Shown here: positions 46,701 to 57,672 of the stretch, piece by piece
Layout of the letters: every line of letters starts with the position of its first letter
Position numbering within the stretch: the first letter of the stretch is position 1
Assembly (NCBI GenBank): GCA_027625915.1
Contig: JANTQA010000026.1
Location: 7,130,001-7,194,000 of the forward strand
From: Anaeramoeba flamelloides
Lineage: Eukaryota > Metamonada > Anaeramoebidae
DNA: 64,000 nt
Reading direction: 5' to 3'
Program-made: the position numbers and the translations under genes
The notes under the pieces: generated by a model
Told to the model about the DNA's origin: nothing
The model's database searches: none
The model's input: only the letters and a program-made list of their open reading frames with translations

Positions 46701-47712
46701 CTAAATTGAGCTCATTAATTTCTTTTCGTAATTTCTTTTCATTCTTGGTGTTCTTCTTGAGGGTCTCGCGCAGTGTTTTTAAATCATTCTCACTTCGGAT
46801 CCTTCGCTTTTTTTCCGTCTCATAATTTAAATACAAGGTCTCGTATTTTTCCTTGCTGTAGCTGTCTTTCCCAATCTTCAGGACTTGTTCCTTGAGTTTG
46901 CTGATTTCAAATTTCTTTTTGCTAATGATGTCCTTTAAATCAAAGTTTTGATCCACAAAGAGCTTGTTTTTGTTGTTTTCCACAATAAGCTCCTCGTTCT
47001 TAATCCTCAATTTGACATTCTCCTCAGACAGCTTGCTGTTCACCTTCCTCATCCGTTTAATTTCCATTCGGAACTCCTTATTCATCTGTTCATACTCGTC
47101 CCTTTCATTTAAGGTCTGCTTGTGCCTCCCCGTGTCAATGATTTTCTCCTTGAATTGGCTTATTTGTTCTTCTTGTCTCTCGACGGCTTCTTCATATTTT
47201 TCCATTTCCTTTTTATAGAATTCAATTTTCTTTTTTTTTTGATCCAGAAGATAAAAGACATTGTCGCGTTCATCAATTAAATTGCAATTCTTTTCAATCA
47301 ACTCCTTTTGTTGGTTCCTGAGTGTCTCGTTTTCCATCTCGTTAATTTCGGCCAATTGCTCATATTTGTCCACTTTTTTCCTCATGTGCTCATTCTCATT
47401 CAGCAACTCTTCGGCAATGTTTTTCAGTTTTTGCTGATTCTTGCCCATCTTTTCCACCTCCTCTTCCTTTTCTGCAATCTCATTATTTAGTCGTTTGATT
47501 TCGTCAAAATTTGTTCCATCCTTTTGGCCTTTGTTTGTTCCTAGATAATTTAGCCCGTTTTCAAACTCGCTGAAATCATATTTGTTTTTGTTTTGAGATT
47601 TCCTTGGTGAATTTGGGTTCAGAACATTAAGGGTGTCATTATCAGTATTTGAAAATGACAAAGACCTTCTTGAAGGTCTTCGAACAAGAGTCGATTCTTT
47701 AGATTGACTCAT
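43791..47712 (-). CDS. Long coiled-coil protein of about 1300 residues, with one frame break
   Basis: The first frame (47712 down to 45454) starts at an ATG with a Ser/Arg-rich head (MSQSKESTLVRRPSRRSLSF) and then about 670 residues of Glu/Lys/Leu heptads. The second frame (down to 43791) continues the same coiled coil, and its open reading extends upstream of its first ATG right to the end of the first frame. The two differ by one base, and the switch lies in or near two A runs of 11 and 14 (T runs at 45491-45501 and 45517-45530). One surplus base there would explain it. The C-terminal part has Asn/Gly/His-rich low complexity, then a more globular helical region (IILKNKFYLEMFYFLVDRIE) and a basic Asn-rich tail. 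No family beyond coiled coil is recognised; a cytoskeletal or scaffold role is a guess. G+C is visibly higher in the N-terminal third. Confidence 0.8.
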
Positions 47713-48328
47713 TGGAATTCGTTTTTATATTTTGGATTAGACTAGTTTTTTATATGGCTTTGAAGAAACTGAAGTTTGTTTTTTTTTCTTTGGTTTCTTC
47801 AGTCTGAATTTAAAAGAAAAATTAAGTGAAGATTTGGTAAAAAATAAAAATCTAAATTAGATTCTTTCTGTTTTTTGTTAAAAAATTGCACAAAAACCAT
47901 GAAAATAAGAAAAAGGTTTTTTAAAATTCTTTTTGATTTTATTTCAAGTGAATTTTGGGATTTCTTGTTTTTTTGACTTTTAAAAAATAATTTTCCCAAA
48001 TTGTTCTATTGAGATTAAATTGTAAAAAACTTGCATAGTCACTATTTTTAAAAAAACTACGTCGTACTAAAAATACTAAATCTCTTTTTTTTTTTGCTTT
48101 TAATTGGGATTAAAAAAATCGTTAATTTGTGTTCTTTCTTTTGGTTTGATAATTGTGTGGTTTTTTTTTTATTCACTCTTGGAAACATAGAAAAGAGTTG
48201 AGATACCATTATTTGAATTTTAAATAGGAATAATTGTAACTGCATTTTCAATTTCCTTTTTCAAACATAGCCACAAATTACAACTTAAAGTTTGTGAACC
48301 CTATTTCTAACAGAAAAAATGGAAAAGG

Positions 48329-48372
48329 AAGTAAAAATTTTTACCTACTTCCAATTCAAATATCAGTAAAAG
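48329..48372. mobile_element. MITE family M4, arm remnant
   Basis: AGTAAAAATTTTTACCTACTT then CCAATTCAAATATCAGTAA resembles the M4 arm at 8801-8857. Only one arm is recognisable. Confidence 0.4.
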
Positions 48373-49377
48373 AAATCCCAAAATTTATTTATTATTTTGG
48401 AAACTGATTAAGGACTGTCTAAATTTTATGATTCGTGAATATTACTTTTCTTGCTAACAAACCATATATCTGACTTTGAACAGTATTTTGTTACAAGATC
48501 TTGTTAAAAATTTGGTTTTTTTTTGAAAAGTTTCTCATTTGTCAACAACATTTTTGATACAAATTTTTTCGTCTTTATGTTTTCATCATTAAAATTTACA
48601 GCAACAGTTTTAAAAAAATACTGAATTACTTGGTTTTATTGTGCTTTTCCGATCCATTCTTTATTTTTGAATTATCTTTTTGAGTGAATATTGTGTTATG
48701 GTGATGTTTAAAAGTAAAGACCTTTCCAATTAGTTAGTGGTGTTGTTCTTTTTTTTTGTAAATAAAATTTACCTTTCCGATCTCATATAAGATTTGTCTA
48801 AATGGAAAAGTGGTATGTAATGTTTTTGCTTTTTTTTTTTTTTTTATTTATTTTTTTTTGGTTTTGTAGGGTTTTAAGTTTCAATTCTTGTCAAATAGGT
48901 TTAAATGTAAGAATAATTGTAACCGTTTTGACCAGAGTCGATGGATGGGTAACACCTTTATCAATTTATGATAAAGTTTAAAAAAGTATGATATTAAATA
49001 AAGTACAGCGCAAGTATGAAAAAATGCAAATGAAAATTCATAGTTAGACAAAAAATAACTGCAAATAACTTTTCACCCTTTTAATAAAGTTTATTTAAAT
49101 TATAATTAACACCCCTAAACTTCACATTCTTTCAGATATTGTATTTACTCTTGCCAACCATACTCGGGTTTTTAAAAATCCCCATTATTGAAAAAAAAAT
49201 GTACTGTTTTTGGAAATAATTTGTAATTGAAAGTTAAAATGAATTTTCGTTAAATTCAACTTTAAGATATTTTTTTTATGAATAGATTATAACTAATATT
49301 TTTGAAAAAAATCTTATTCATATAAAAAAACTCATACAAAATAAAAATAACTTATTATAAATATACATTCCTGTTAA

Positions 49378-49680
49378 GTGCCATAGAGTACCATATGGTG
49401 CTGTAGAGTACTGTTGAATACCTAGGTATTTTTAATTTTGGAAATAAAAAAAAATTCTGTAATTCTCTTTTCATTTCTTAAATCAAAAAAAAAACCCATG
49501 GATGCCTTTTCAGTATTCAAAAAAATTGTGAAAAATCCAAAAATGTTAAAATTAATTTTTTTTCTTCAATTAGATTTTTTTTATTTTATGAAATAAACTC
49601 AAAATTAAATAAATTTATGGTTTATTTCAATAATTAAAAAAAAAAATAAAACCACCCATATCGTTTCCAGATTTTTTAAA
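49378..49680 (+). repeat. Dispersed repeat family D1, partial copy d, with 10-mer units
   Basis: Four imperfect units of a 10 bp motif (AGTGCCATAG, AGTACCATAT, GGTGCTGTAG, AGTACTGTTG) are followed by the D1 block TTTTTAATTTTGGAAATAAA and, after a gap, its inverted form TGAAATAAACTCAAAATTAA. Confidence 0.5.
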
Positions 49681-50214
49681 GAACCCAATAGAATTTAAAC
49701 CAATAATTAATTAATTAATAGTCAATATATTTGATTCAGCATTTGAAATATCTGTATTAAATTTAAAATATTTTTGAAATGAGATATAATAACTACCCAT
49801 TTGGTAAAAAAAAATTTCTCATTTATTTAAAATTAAATTTGAAAAAAATCTTAATATAAAATTGGATTTTTCAACTTAAATTGTTAAATAACTTGGAAAA
49901 TAAGTATTATTGTAAGATACCCGATTAACCAATTATATTTTTTATTAGTCAAGTTTTTAAAAACCGAAAAAATCACAATTTTCACAAAAAAAAACAAAAT
50001 GAAAAATTCAGAAATCTTTTTCTTTTGCAAATCACTCCAAGGAAAAAAAAATTCTGAACATTAAAGTTATCCAAAACTACTTATTAGATACCAACTATAC
50101 ACCCTTTATAAATTATTTCTTTCAAAGCTAAGATAATTTTATGTAATTAAGAAAAGATAGCGATTAAACCAATAAAGATTCAGATACACCCCTTTTCAAT
50201 CATCTATCTTTGTA

Positions 50215-50244
50215 AAAAATACCCATTTTCGGGTATTTTTTTTT
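50215..50244. other. Short perfect hairpin
   Basis: AAAAAATACCC and GGGTATTTTTT are perfect inverted repeats around a 6-base loop (ATTTTC). It is isolated and about 670 bp below the 3' end of the TPR gene. Function unknown. Confidence 0.5.
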
Positions 50245-50917
50245 ATTGAAATAAGTGACAACAAATAAAATTAAATTAAACATTGAGCAAGAAAAAATAA
50301 TAAATGTTGAAATAATTCGCATAAAAAAAAACAGTGAATATAAATTAAAACCCAAACACGAAAAAAAAAAATAAAATGATAAAAAATATTCAAAAAACAG
50401 AAAAAAAATCAGTTTTTCAATTTAATTTAGCTATATAATTTGAAAGAAATATTTGATTTTATTTTAAAATTGAAAAAATATGATTCTTTTTAGATTATTA
50501 AAAAAAATAATAAAAATAATCTCTCCACTAAATCAAATAAAAATTTCAAAAATTTTTTATTAAAAAAGAAAAAAATATTACTGGAAAACTTTCATTTTTT
50601 TTTTTCAATTCCCATTAATATCTAATAAAGCTGTAAACCCCTTTCGAAATTGTTATGTATAATAGTGTTTATTATGTGATTCTATTTCAAAAATACAAAA
50701 TTTAGAGATTTTTTTTTAAAAAATTTTCCGAGTTATGATGTTAATCAACAGAAATTTTAAAAAAAAAAAAACTGTAAAAAAAATAATAATCTTTTTTTTT
50801 TTTTTTTCAAAAATTCAAAAAATATGTTTATAAAATTCTAATTGGCTAAAAAATTAAAGAATTACTTCAATTTTCAAAAATTAAGAAAAATTCTCTGATT
50901 ATTTTTAAAAATAAAAT

Positions 50918-52675
50918 CTAAAAGTTCAAAACATCGTTTTCACTATCGCTCTCACTACTATCTGAACTTTCATCCATCTGTTGCTCTGAATCTTTTTGAT
51001 CACGCTTATCTGTAACCCTTCTTTTACATTTACCGGCAAGCAAACAGTCAGGATTTAGTTTGATTGCACTGGAAAAGTCTTCACTTGCCTTCTCTAACAA
51101 ATGGAATTTTTCATAGGCCATGCCTCTAAAAATATAACTATCGATTAAAATTTTATTGGCACCAAAACTCTTTTGACGGAACAATAACTCTGAATATTCC
51201 CAAATGGCTTGTTGTAAATTGTTTCTTGACAAACTCATGTTGGCATTTATTTCAAAATATTTAAATTCTGTATTTTGAATATTTTTCTTCTTCTTCTCCA
51301 TCTGCTTCACATTGAGGAATTTTGCTGCATTTTCAAAAAGAGGCAGGGCTTGATCGAATTTCCTTTTCAGTAAAGCCACCTTACCACGGATGTTCCAAGC
51401 CCACGAATCCTCTGGATCGTTTTTGTTCATCATCTTTGCAAGTTTGATTACACTTTTCCATTCGGATCTTCCCCACCTTAATTGTGTCCTTTCCTTTAAT
51501 AATTTATTTTGGTTCTTTTCATTGGACAACTGCAATGCCTTTTCGAAATCCAAATCAGCCTTTTTAGGTTTCCTCATTTTAATGAAAGAAAGGCCTCGAT
51601 GATTCCAATAAAATGCATTGTCTGGCGACAGCTTTATTGCCTTTGTAAAGTTTTCGTTTGCTAACCCCGTCTCTCCAAATTTAAATTGTACCAATGCCAA
51701 TTTGTCAATAATCTCTGGGTTTGTGGGGCAAATTTGGAACGCCTTTTGAAAGCAATCAAATGCTTGATCTTCGTTGCCTTGTTTCAAGCTTAACTTGCCG
51801 AGGCTTAACCATAAATTTTCATTTTTTGTTGGCTTGAAGGCATTTAAGAATTTCCAAAAATTCTGTTTGAGATTCAAATTGAAAACAATTCCATAATGAG
51901 TTTTAAGATATTCTTTGCTCAGTTTGATCAATTTATGCTCTTGAAGTTTTAATTGTAATTTTACATAATGTGTTTTGATATTTTCATATTCTTCTTCGCT
52001 AATTTGAAAACAATAAAGAATGTGCTCTTTAATTTCTTTTGAAAAGATTTGGCCATTCATTAATGGTTCAGAAATCATCTGAAGAATTTGAATCCTTTGA
52101 AGAGTGAAATCAATTTTGAAAATACTCATTAATTCAAAAATAATTTGCTGTTGAAATTGCTTTTGTTGAGTTTCTTTTTTTTCTTCATCTTTTACTTTTT
52201 TTTTGTCTTTTTTGTTTTCAATTTTTGAGGATTGGAATTGTAAAAACAAATTAGTCAAATTAATTAGCTTTGCATAGTCGATCGAAAAAATTGTTAAAAT
52301 GTATCGGATTGCTTCCAAAATATTTCCTTTAGAGAGCAAATTTAAAAATGTTTTGATACTTAATAAAAGGAAATTGACATCTTTAACAACCTTGCCAAGT
52401 ATCAAGAGAGCAAGTTCATTTGCAGATTGTAAAAAAGTTACAAGTAACACTTTTAATTCTTCACCTTGTCCTTCGTTTAATCCGATCCCTTGACAGAGGA
52501 ATTTGAAGCTTTCCAAAAACCTTCCACCGACAAATGATTGGTAACATTCAACAACATTTTTGTCTTTACAGTTTTTAATCAAGTCATCTTTGAGCCCAAG
52601 TTGGGTGAGATACCCTTCAATTGTTTTTTGAATTTCTTTGTTTTCTTTAAGGTATTTAAGAATTTGATTTCCCAT
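50918..52675 (-). CDS. TPR-repeat protein, 585 aa, single exon
   Basis: It starts at ATG with MGNQILKYLKENKEIQ. Gly at position 2 could in principle be myristoylated, but the usual Ser/Thr at position 6 is Leu. The first 285 residues are helical and unrecognised, with a Lys/Glu/Gln-rich linker near residues 155-175. Residues about 288-565 hold roughly six tetratricopeptide repeats, the clearest being LWLSLGKLSLKQGNEDQAFD (with CFQKAFQICPTN), FYWNHRGLSFIKMRKPKKAD and YIFRGMAYEKFHLLEKASED (with FSSAIKLNPD). Such arrays are scaffolds for protein partners, for example chaperones. The tail is Asp/Glu/Ser-rich (SSDSSESDSENDVLNF), a likely CK2-type acidic tail. No catalytic domain is seen. A cochaperone-like role is possible but not shown. 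Confidence 0.85.
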   Translation of the reverse strand: MGNQILKYLKENKEIQKTIEGYLTQLGLKDDLIKNCKDKNVVECYQSFVGGRFLESFKFLCQGIGLNEGQGEELKVLLVTFLQSANELALLILGKVVKDVNFLLLSIKTFLNLLSKGNILEAIRYILTIFSIDYAKLINLTNLFLQFQSSKIENKKDKKKVKDEEKKETQQKQFQQQIIFELMSIFKIDFTLQRIQILQMISEPLMNGQIFSKEIKEHILYCFQISEEEYENIKTHYVKLQLKLQEHKLIKLSKEYLKTHYGIVFNLNLKQNFWKFLNAFKPTKNENLWLSLGKLSLKQGNEDQAFDCFQKAFQICPTNPEIIDKLALVQFKFGETGLANENFTKAIKLSPDNAFYWNHRGLSFIKMRKPKKADLDFEKALQLSNEKNQNKLLKERTQLRWGRSEWKSVIKLAKMMNKNDPEDSWAWNIRGKVALLKRKFDQALPLFENAAKFLNVKQMEKKKKNIQNTEFKYFEINANMSLSRNNLQQAIWEYSELLFRQKSFGANKILIDSYIFRGMAYEKFHLLEKASEDFSSAIKLNPDCLLAGKCKRRVTDKRDQKDSEQQMDESSDSSESDSENDVLNF

Positions 52676-52994
52676 TAGGATTATCTATTGATTAAGAAAA
52701 ATTAAAATAAAAAATTCTCTAAAAAATGATTTCTTTATTTCTTAAAAAAAGCAAATTAATTGAATAAATTAGACTGATCTAAGAAAGGTGTAAACAAACA
52801 GTATTTTACTTTTTTTCAAGAGATTATTTTAAAGGACTAATAACAAAATTTGAAGAAAATTGAAATTTAAGGGAGTAGCTACGCAAAAGTCAAATTTTCA
52901 CTTTTTAAAATATTGAAATGCATAAGAAAACAATACTTTTTTGACTTAGAGTGTGTAACTGATTGTTGGTACGTATAGTACTTTTTGATATAAA

Positions 52995-53490
52995 GCAGTG
53001 AAAAAAAAAATCCGTTATGAAAATAATCCCTTACAAGATTTTTAATTTTTAATATTAGTAAAATTATTGTTTAATTTCATTTATTTAGAATCAAAGCCTT
53101 TTTTTAAGAATCAATTTTTTAAAATTATAACCCACCAAGTTATTAGAATGATGATTAATGAAATTAGAATTTTTCAAAACAGCATTCAACAAATCAAAAA
53201 AACAAGAATAAAAATTATCATTTTCCAAACTCTAGCAAACCTCTAATAAACTTTATTATTTTTCAAAAACAGTTGATCTACTTAGGTTATCAAACAATTA
53301 CTTGTATATTCTAGAGAAACCCCGATTTAATTCACTTTAAGTGGGTTTATTACTTATTTCATTAAAAAAATGGGTTATTTATAAAAAAGAATTTGATTGA
53401 AAATAAATGAAACTACACAACAATTTTACTAATATTCACAATTAAAAATCTTGTCAGGGATTTTTTCATATCCTGAATTTTTTTCCCTGC
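52995..53490 (-). mobile_element. Inverted-repeat element family M6, copy 2 (about 496 bp)
   Basis: Arms of about 100 bp begin GCAGTGAAAAAAAAAATCCG on the left and, in reverse complement, GCAGGGAAAAAAATTCAGGA on the right. They share ACAAGATTTTTAATT and ATATTAGTAAAATTGTTGT-type blocks. The interior matches the copy at 4491-4962 in opposite orientation. Non-coding. Confidence 0.75.
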
Positions 53491-54972
53491 AATATAATAT
53501 ATTAATTTTAATTTTATGTGTAAAATGAAAATAACGCATAAGAATATGGAGTCGAATTACCTAATCTACTTTGGGAAATGTTGTTTAATAAACTTTTAGT
53601 TCTTTCTCAACTTTTTAGGGGGGAATTTATTGTATATATTATGAAAAAAACTTAAATAATAGTTTTCAAGAAGGCATTATATTTAATAGATGATAAATAA
53701 ACTAATGAAAAGAAATCATACCATTTTCCGATTCAAAGAAAAATCATTTAGATGTTGAATTGTTGACTATGGGGTCTTTTTTTATCTTATTTTAATTGAA
53801 TTTACTCCAAAATGTAAGAGGAACAATGTATTCTTGATCACAAGTAAAAAAAAAAAAAAATAAGATAATAAAAAATCTTTATATCTTTCATTTATATTTA
53901 TATTTTATGTAAAATATTTTAATGTTAAAGCCGTTTCAAACCCTAATTAAACAAATTATTTAACTGAATAGAAATAAAAATAAAGAAAGAATTGTATAAT
54001 TTGGGATATCCGATGTATTTTTTTTATTATTTATCAGTCATATGTTAATAGGCGATTATATGAAGTTTATTCATTAATTAGGGATTAATATCTATGTAAT
54101 TGTTCTATTAATACCAGAAACCAAATTGAAATCATAAGAAAATTATCTTTTGATCTAACCATCGGTTAAATTTCCTTTTTTTTACGTTCATTATTCAAAA
54201 TTTATTGTTTTTTTGTAATTTTTTTCGCTCATCCAATTATCATTTCCAGTTTTCAAAATAGTTAAAAATTACCTAAAATTTCTTAATTATTCAATTTGAA
54301 TTGATTTATAATAAATATATGAAAATTAAAATGATTGTTTGTAATTCATTTCCTATTTAAAAAACAACCCAACAATCAGTTAATTTTGTATTTTTTAACA
54401 ATAATTAGAGATTGAAAGAAACAATATTAAATACTATTATATACAGTCAAAAGAATAAGACATATGAGTTGAAAATTTTTTTAAAATTCTCAGTATAAGG
54501 AATTTCAAAGATGGGGGAAATAATTATGAAAAGTTGATATTGGTATTCTAATTCAGAGACTTTTTGTTATACTTTTGAGATCAAGTTAACAACAAACTTT
54601 TTAAAAAGGGATTTAAATAAATTCAAAAATAATTTAATATTTTTTAAAAAATGATATATACTTTATAAAGGGAAAATTCAAATGTACAATTTTGAAAACA
54701 AATTAAATATTTTAGGAAGAGAAAATCAAAACATGATCTATTCTATTGTTAATAATACAGTTTTTAAAACATTTCAAGAAGGGTAAAAAAAAAAAAAAAA
54801 TGAAAAGAATTTAAAAATTGATAAAAACTTGTTATAAACGATTAAAAAATTAACAGGTTTTTTGAACTGTTTTGAAAATCTAAGAATACTTAAAGAGAAA
54901 GAGATTGAAATTATAAGTATTTAAAATTAAAAGTTCTTATCAAAAATGGAACTTTGAAAATGATTATTATAA
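53491..54972. other. Intergenic stretch
   Basis: AT-rich, with no supported gene or named element. Confidence 0.4.
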
Positions 54973-55169
54973 CATTCAGTTCCAGTCATTAAGACACAAA
55001 ATGTCAACCAAATTTACATCACAAGAAACATCCCAAATTAATGCACAATATTAAAATTCTAGTAAAATAATATGCTTAAGAAAAAAGCTAAAAAATCTAT
55101 TATAATTTGAGATTTTTTTGTGTCTTAAATTTCTTTTGAAAATTTGTCCCTTAAAATTGGAACTGAATG
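54973..55169. mobile_element. Mariner-like MITE family M1, copy 3
   Basis: The ends are CATTCAGTTCCAGTCATTAA and, in reverse complement, CATTCAGTTCCAATTTTAAG, with TA after the right end. It is the same length class (about 197 bp) as copies 1 and 2. Confidence 0.8.
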
Positions 55170-55632
55170 TAAAAAAAGGTTTTTGATTTGTGAACCTCTA
55201 AATTTGTTGTTTTTTGATTTCATTTTTAGAGAAAATTATCTACAAATAATTACTAAAATAATTATATTAATAAAAGATTAAACTTTAAATAGAATGGTTC
55301 AATATTCATGAATGAGAAATAAAACTGATTTAAAAAATAAAATATTCTCAAAATTTACTTTATATTTTGTTTTTTTGTTTGTTTAATAAATATTGTCTAA
55401 GAAATTTTATTGTAGATATTACTAAAAAGAATATTTTTGTTATTTTTCATATTTAAAATTTGAGGTTCTAGAAATTATGAGTACCACTAATTTTTTTAAA
55501 AATACATCTAATTTTTCAATTTCAGTAGTTATTTCTATTATTATATCAATAAATGTATATGAATTATGTATTTAAATGAGTTTATAAACATATTTCTAAA
55601 GTAAAATTAATTATACTTTGATTATAAAATTA

Positions 55633-55634
<2 letters not shown>

Positions 55635-55670
<36 letters not shown>
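55635..55670. repeat. TA microsatellite
   Basis: An alternating AT run of about 36 bp. A shorter one lies at about 55761-55778. Confidence 0.95.
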
Positions 55671-55675
<5 letters not shown>

Positions 55676-56601
55676 AGAACACCAAATATACTAATATCAA
55701 AAAAAAAAAACGATACCGAGTGACTTAAATGGGCTTTTAATTTGATCTATGGAAAAATTTAATATATATATATATATTGCTTATTTTTGATTTTGAGTTT
55801 CTCCAATATTGTAGAATATGGTATTTAGAAACTTTGAACTTTTATTTTTAATCTTTATTGAAATAAATTTCCCTCTAGATAACAATATTTATTTCTACAT
55901 TGTAAAAATAGTATTTTTGAAATAATTTGAAAAGATATTGAATTTTGACTGTATTAATAAATGAGAATAATGGATCCCACTACTATAAACTATAATTCCC
56001 ATCTGAAAATAACTTATAAGTGAGTTAAATTTGGTCTTTATGGTATCATAATTTTTTTTTATTTTTTTCCTTCAAGAATGCCTAAAAAAGTTTCAACTTT
56101 GTGATTATTTTTACTTGATTATTTTTTGATCTTTACTATATTATTAAAAAAGACTTAATTTCAGAACATACAACCTCTATCTCCAATTTATCCCCCCCCC
56201 TTTTTTTTTTTTTTCAGTTTTTAATTCAATATTTAACTCAGTACATAGTAATAGATCTATAAAAAAAAAACAGTTTAAAGATAAAATAGATGTTGTTTTG
56301 AGACGGTTTTAATGAATATAATTTCTTAATAATTTTTATTACTTTTATGATTTTTTTTAAATTGTTTCTTGGTTTTGATTAATGAAATTTTCTCAAGTAT
56401 TTTAACTCTACATTTTGAGACAAATTTTTCAAATTTGAGCGTAAATTTTAAGAATTTCTTTTTTAATAATCGATTTTCAAGAAATTAATATATTTTATTA
56501 TTTTCTCTTGATTCCATTTATTATTTAATATATATGTCTTACTCAAAAAAAAAGAAACATGTAATTAATTTTTGAAACATAGTCTACCCAGTTGCCCCTT
56601 G
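55671..56601. other. Intergenic stretch with a C9-T14 run
   Basis: AT-rich. A pyrimidine tract of nine C followed by fourteen T lies at about 56192-56214. No gene is supported. Confidence 0.4.
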
Positions 56602-56715
56602 TTATTGTACGATAAGTTCTTCAACAGTTGGGTTGTCAAAATAATGCTTGCAGAAAAGTATAATCCTTGTTTCAGAATTTACATCATGTTTTTTTATTAT
56701 AGAAAACCTATACAT
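56602..56715 (-). CDS. Small open frame, 37 aa, possible exon
   Basis: It starts at ATG (MYRFSIIKKHDVNSETRIIL) and continues with FCKHYFDNPTVEELI, followed by a GTACAA that could be a splice donor like that of TRAX intron 1. The second half looks like the opening helices of a helix-turn-helix domain. It sits next to repeat D4 and its first codons overlap that repeat, so it may belong to a transposon or be chance. Confidence 0.25.
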   Translation of the reverse strand: MYRFSIIKKHDVNSETRIILFCKHYFDNPTVEELIVQ

Positions 56716-57015
56716 TAATGGATCAAAGAAACCAAAAATAAAGATAAATAAATAGGGTACTAATTCCTATAAGTTCTATTATTTAAAAATAGAAATTCAA
56801 AAAAAAAAACGGATCAAATTAGAAAAATGTATCTCAAAAAATAGAGTAAAAATTGAGAGAATATTTTATTCGAAAAAAAACAAAAAAATTCAAAAAAAAT
56901 GAAAAAATACAAAAAATTTCAACAAATTGTATCCCTAATTTAAATTATATCGAAAATACCTGACCTTTACTTTCAAAATTGATTTGAACTTTTTATATAC
57001 TATTTGGTAGTAGAT
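56690..57015 (-). repeat. Dispersed repeat family D4, copy 3
   Basis: In reverse complement it reads CAAATAGTATATAAAAAGTT then ATCAATTTTGAAAGTAAAGG near 56960-57010, and GTTTCTTTGATCCATTAATG near 56710-56735, matching copy 1 in order. Confidence 0.45.
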
Positions 57016-57672
57016 TGGATGTTGCATTGGAATAAGAAGAAAAAAAAGCAGGGATTATATTTTGATATACTGATAATATTCCTTGTATCTCACATTATTT
57101 TGATTAAAGTAGTTGGATTTTACTTGCCAAAGTGAAAGGCCTTGTCTTAAAATGTTAAGCTATTGTAAAGTATAAAAACACGTTGTCTTCATTTTGAATA
57201 TTTAAAAAATCCTAGTCTATCCAAACAAAAATATTTTTTTTTAGAAAATTTAAAGTAAAAAAGTGATTTGAGAAAATTTTTTCATATTAAGTTTAGTGTC
57301 TTGGATTTAACCAAGATCAGAAAAAAACAATCAAAAAATACTTTCTTTTCAAACTTTTTTTTGAAAAGTCCATTTCCTTTGGAATGACAAAAAATCTCAC
57401 TTTCCAAACTTGTAACACTTTTCAAGTTATCAAAAGTTTTGTGAAGGTGTTTTTAAATGTTTGTAAGTTTTTAAATGAGTCTGAGCTTTGTAAAAGTCAA
57501 GGGATTTTTACAATTTATTCCACTTTAGGCTTTTTAGTTTTATTTTTTTCACAAAATTCTTTTTATTTTTCCTTTACAAGAATTTTAACAACGAAAATTC
57601 AAAGAAAATAATAAACAAAACAAAACCCAAACACATTTAGGTTAACCAAACAAAAATAAAAAAAAAATTTGG
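57016..57672. other. 5' flank of the RGS-DUF547 gene
   Basis: AT-rich. The frame 57384-57611 is Phe/Leu-rich and looks untranslated. The last 60 bp before the ATG are A-rich with CAAACAAAAC blocks. No second gene is seen. Confidence 0.4.

Larger units (their letters stand above)
47713..50917. other. Intergenic stretch between two minus-strand genes
   Basis: Contains an M4 remnant (48329-48372), D1 copy d (49378-49680) and a hairpin (50215-50244). The frames 47799-47999 and 48057-48251 are Lys/Phe-rich and unsupported. T-rich runs near 48831-48860 and A-rich DNA below 50917 are probably untranslated ends. Confidence 0.4.

Noticed and set aside
50215-50244. Hairpin followed by a T run, resembling a bacterial rho-independent terminator
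   Set aside because: The window is eukaryotic nuclear DNA and the hairpin is not at a gene end; kept only as a hairpin.
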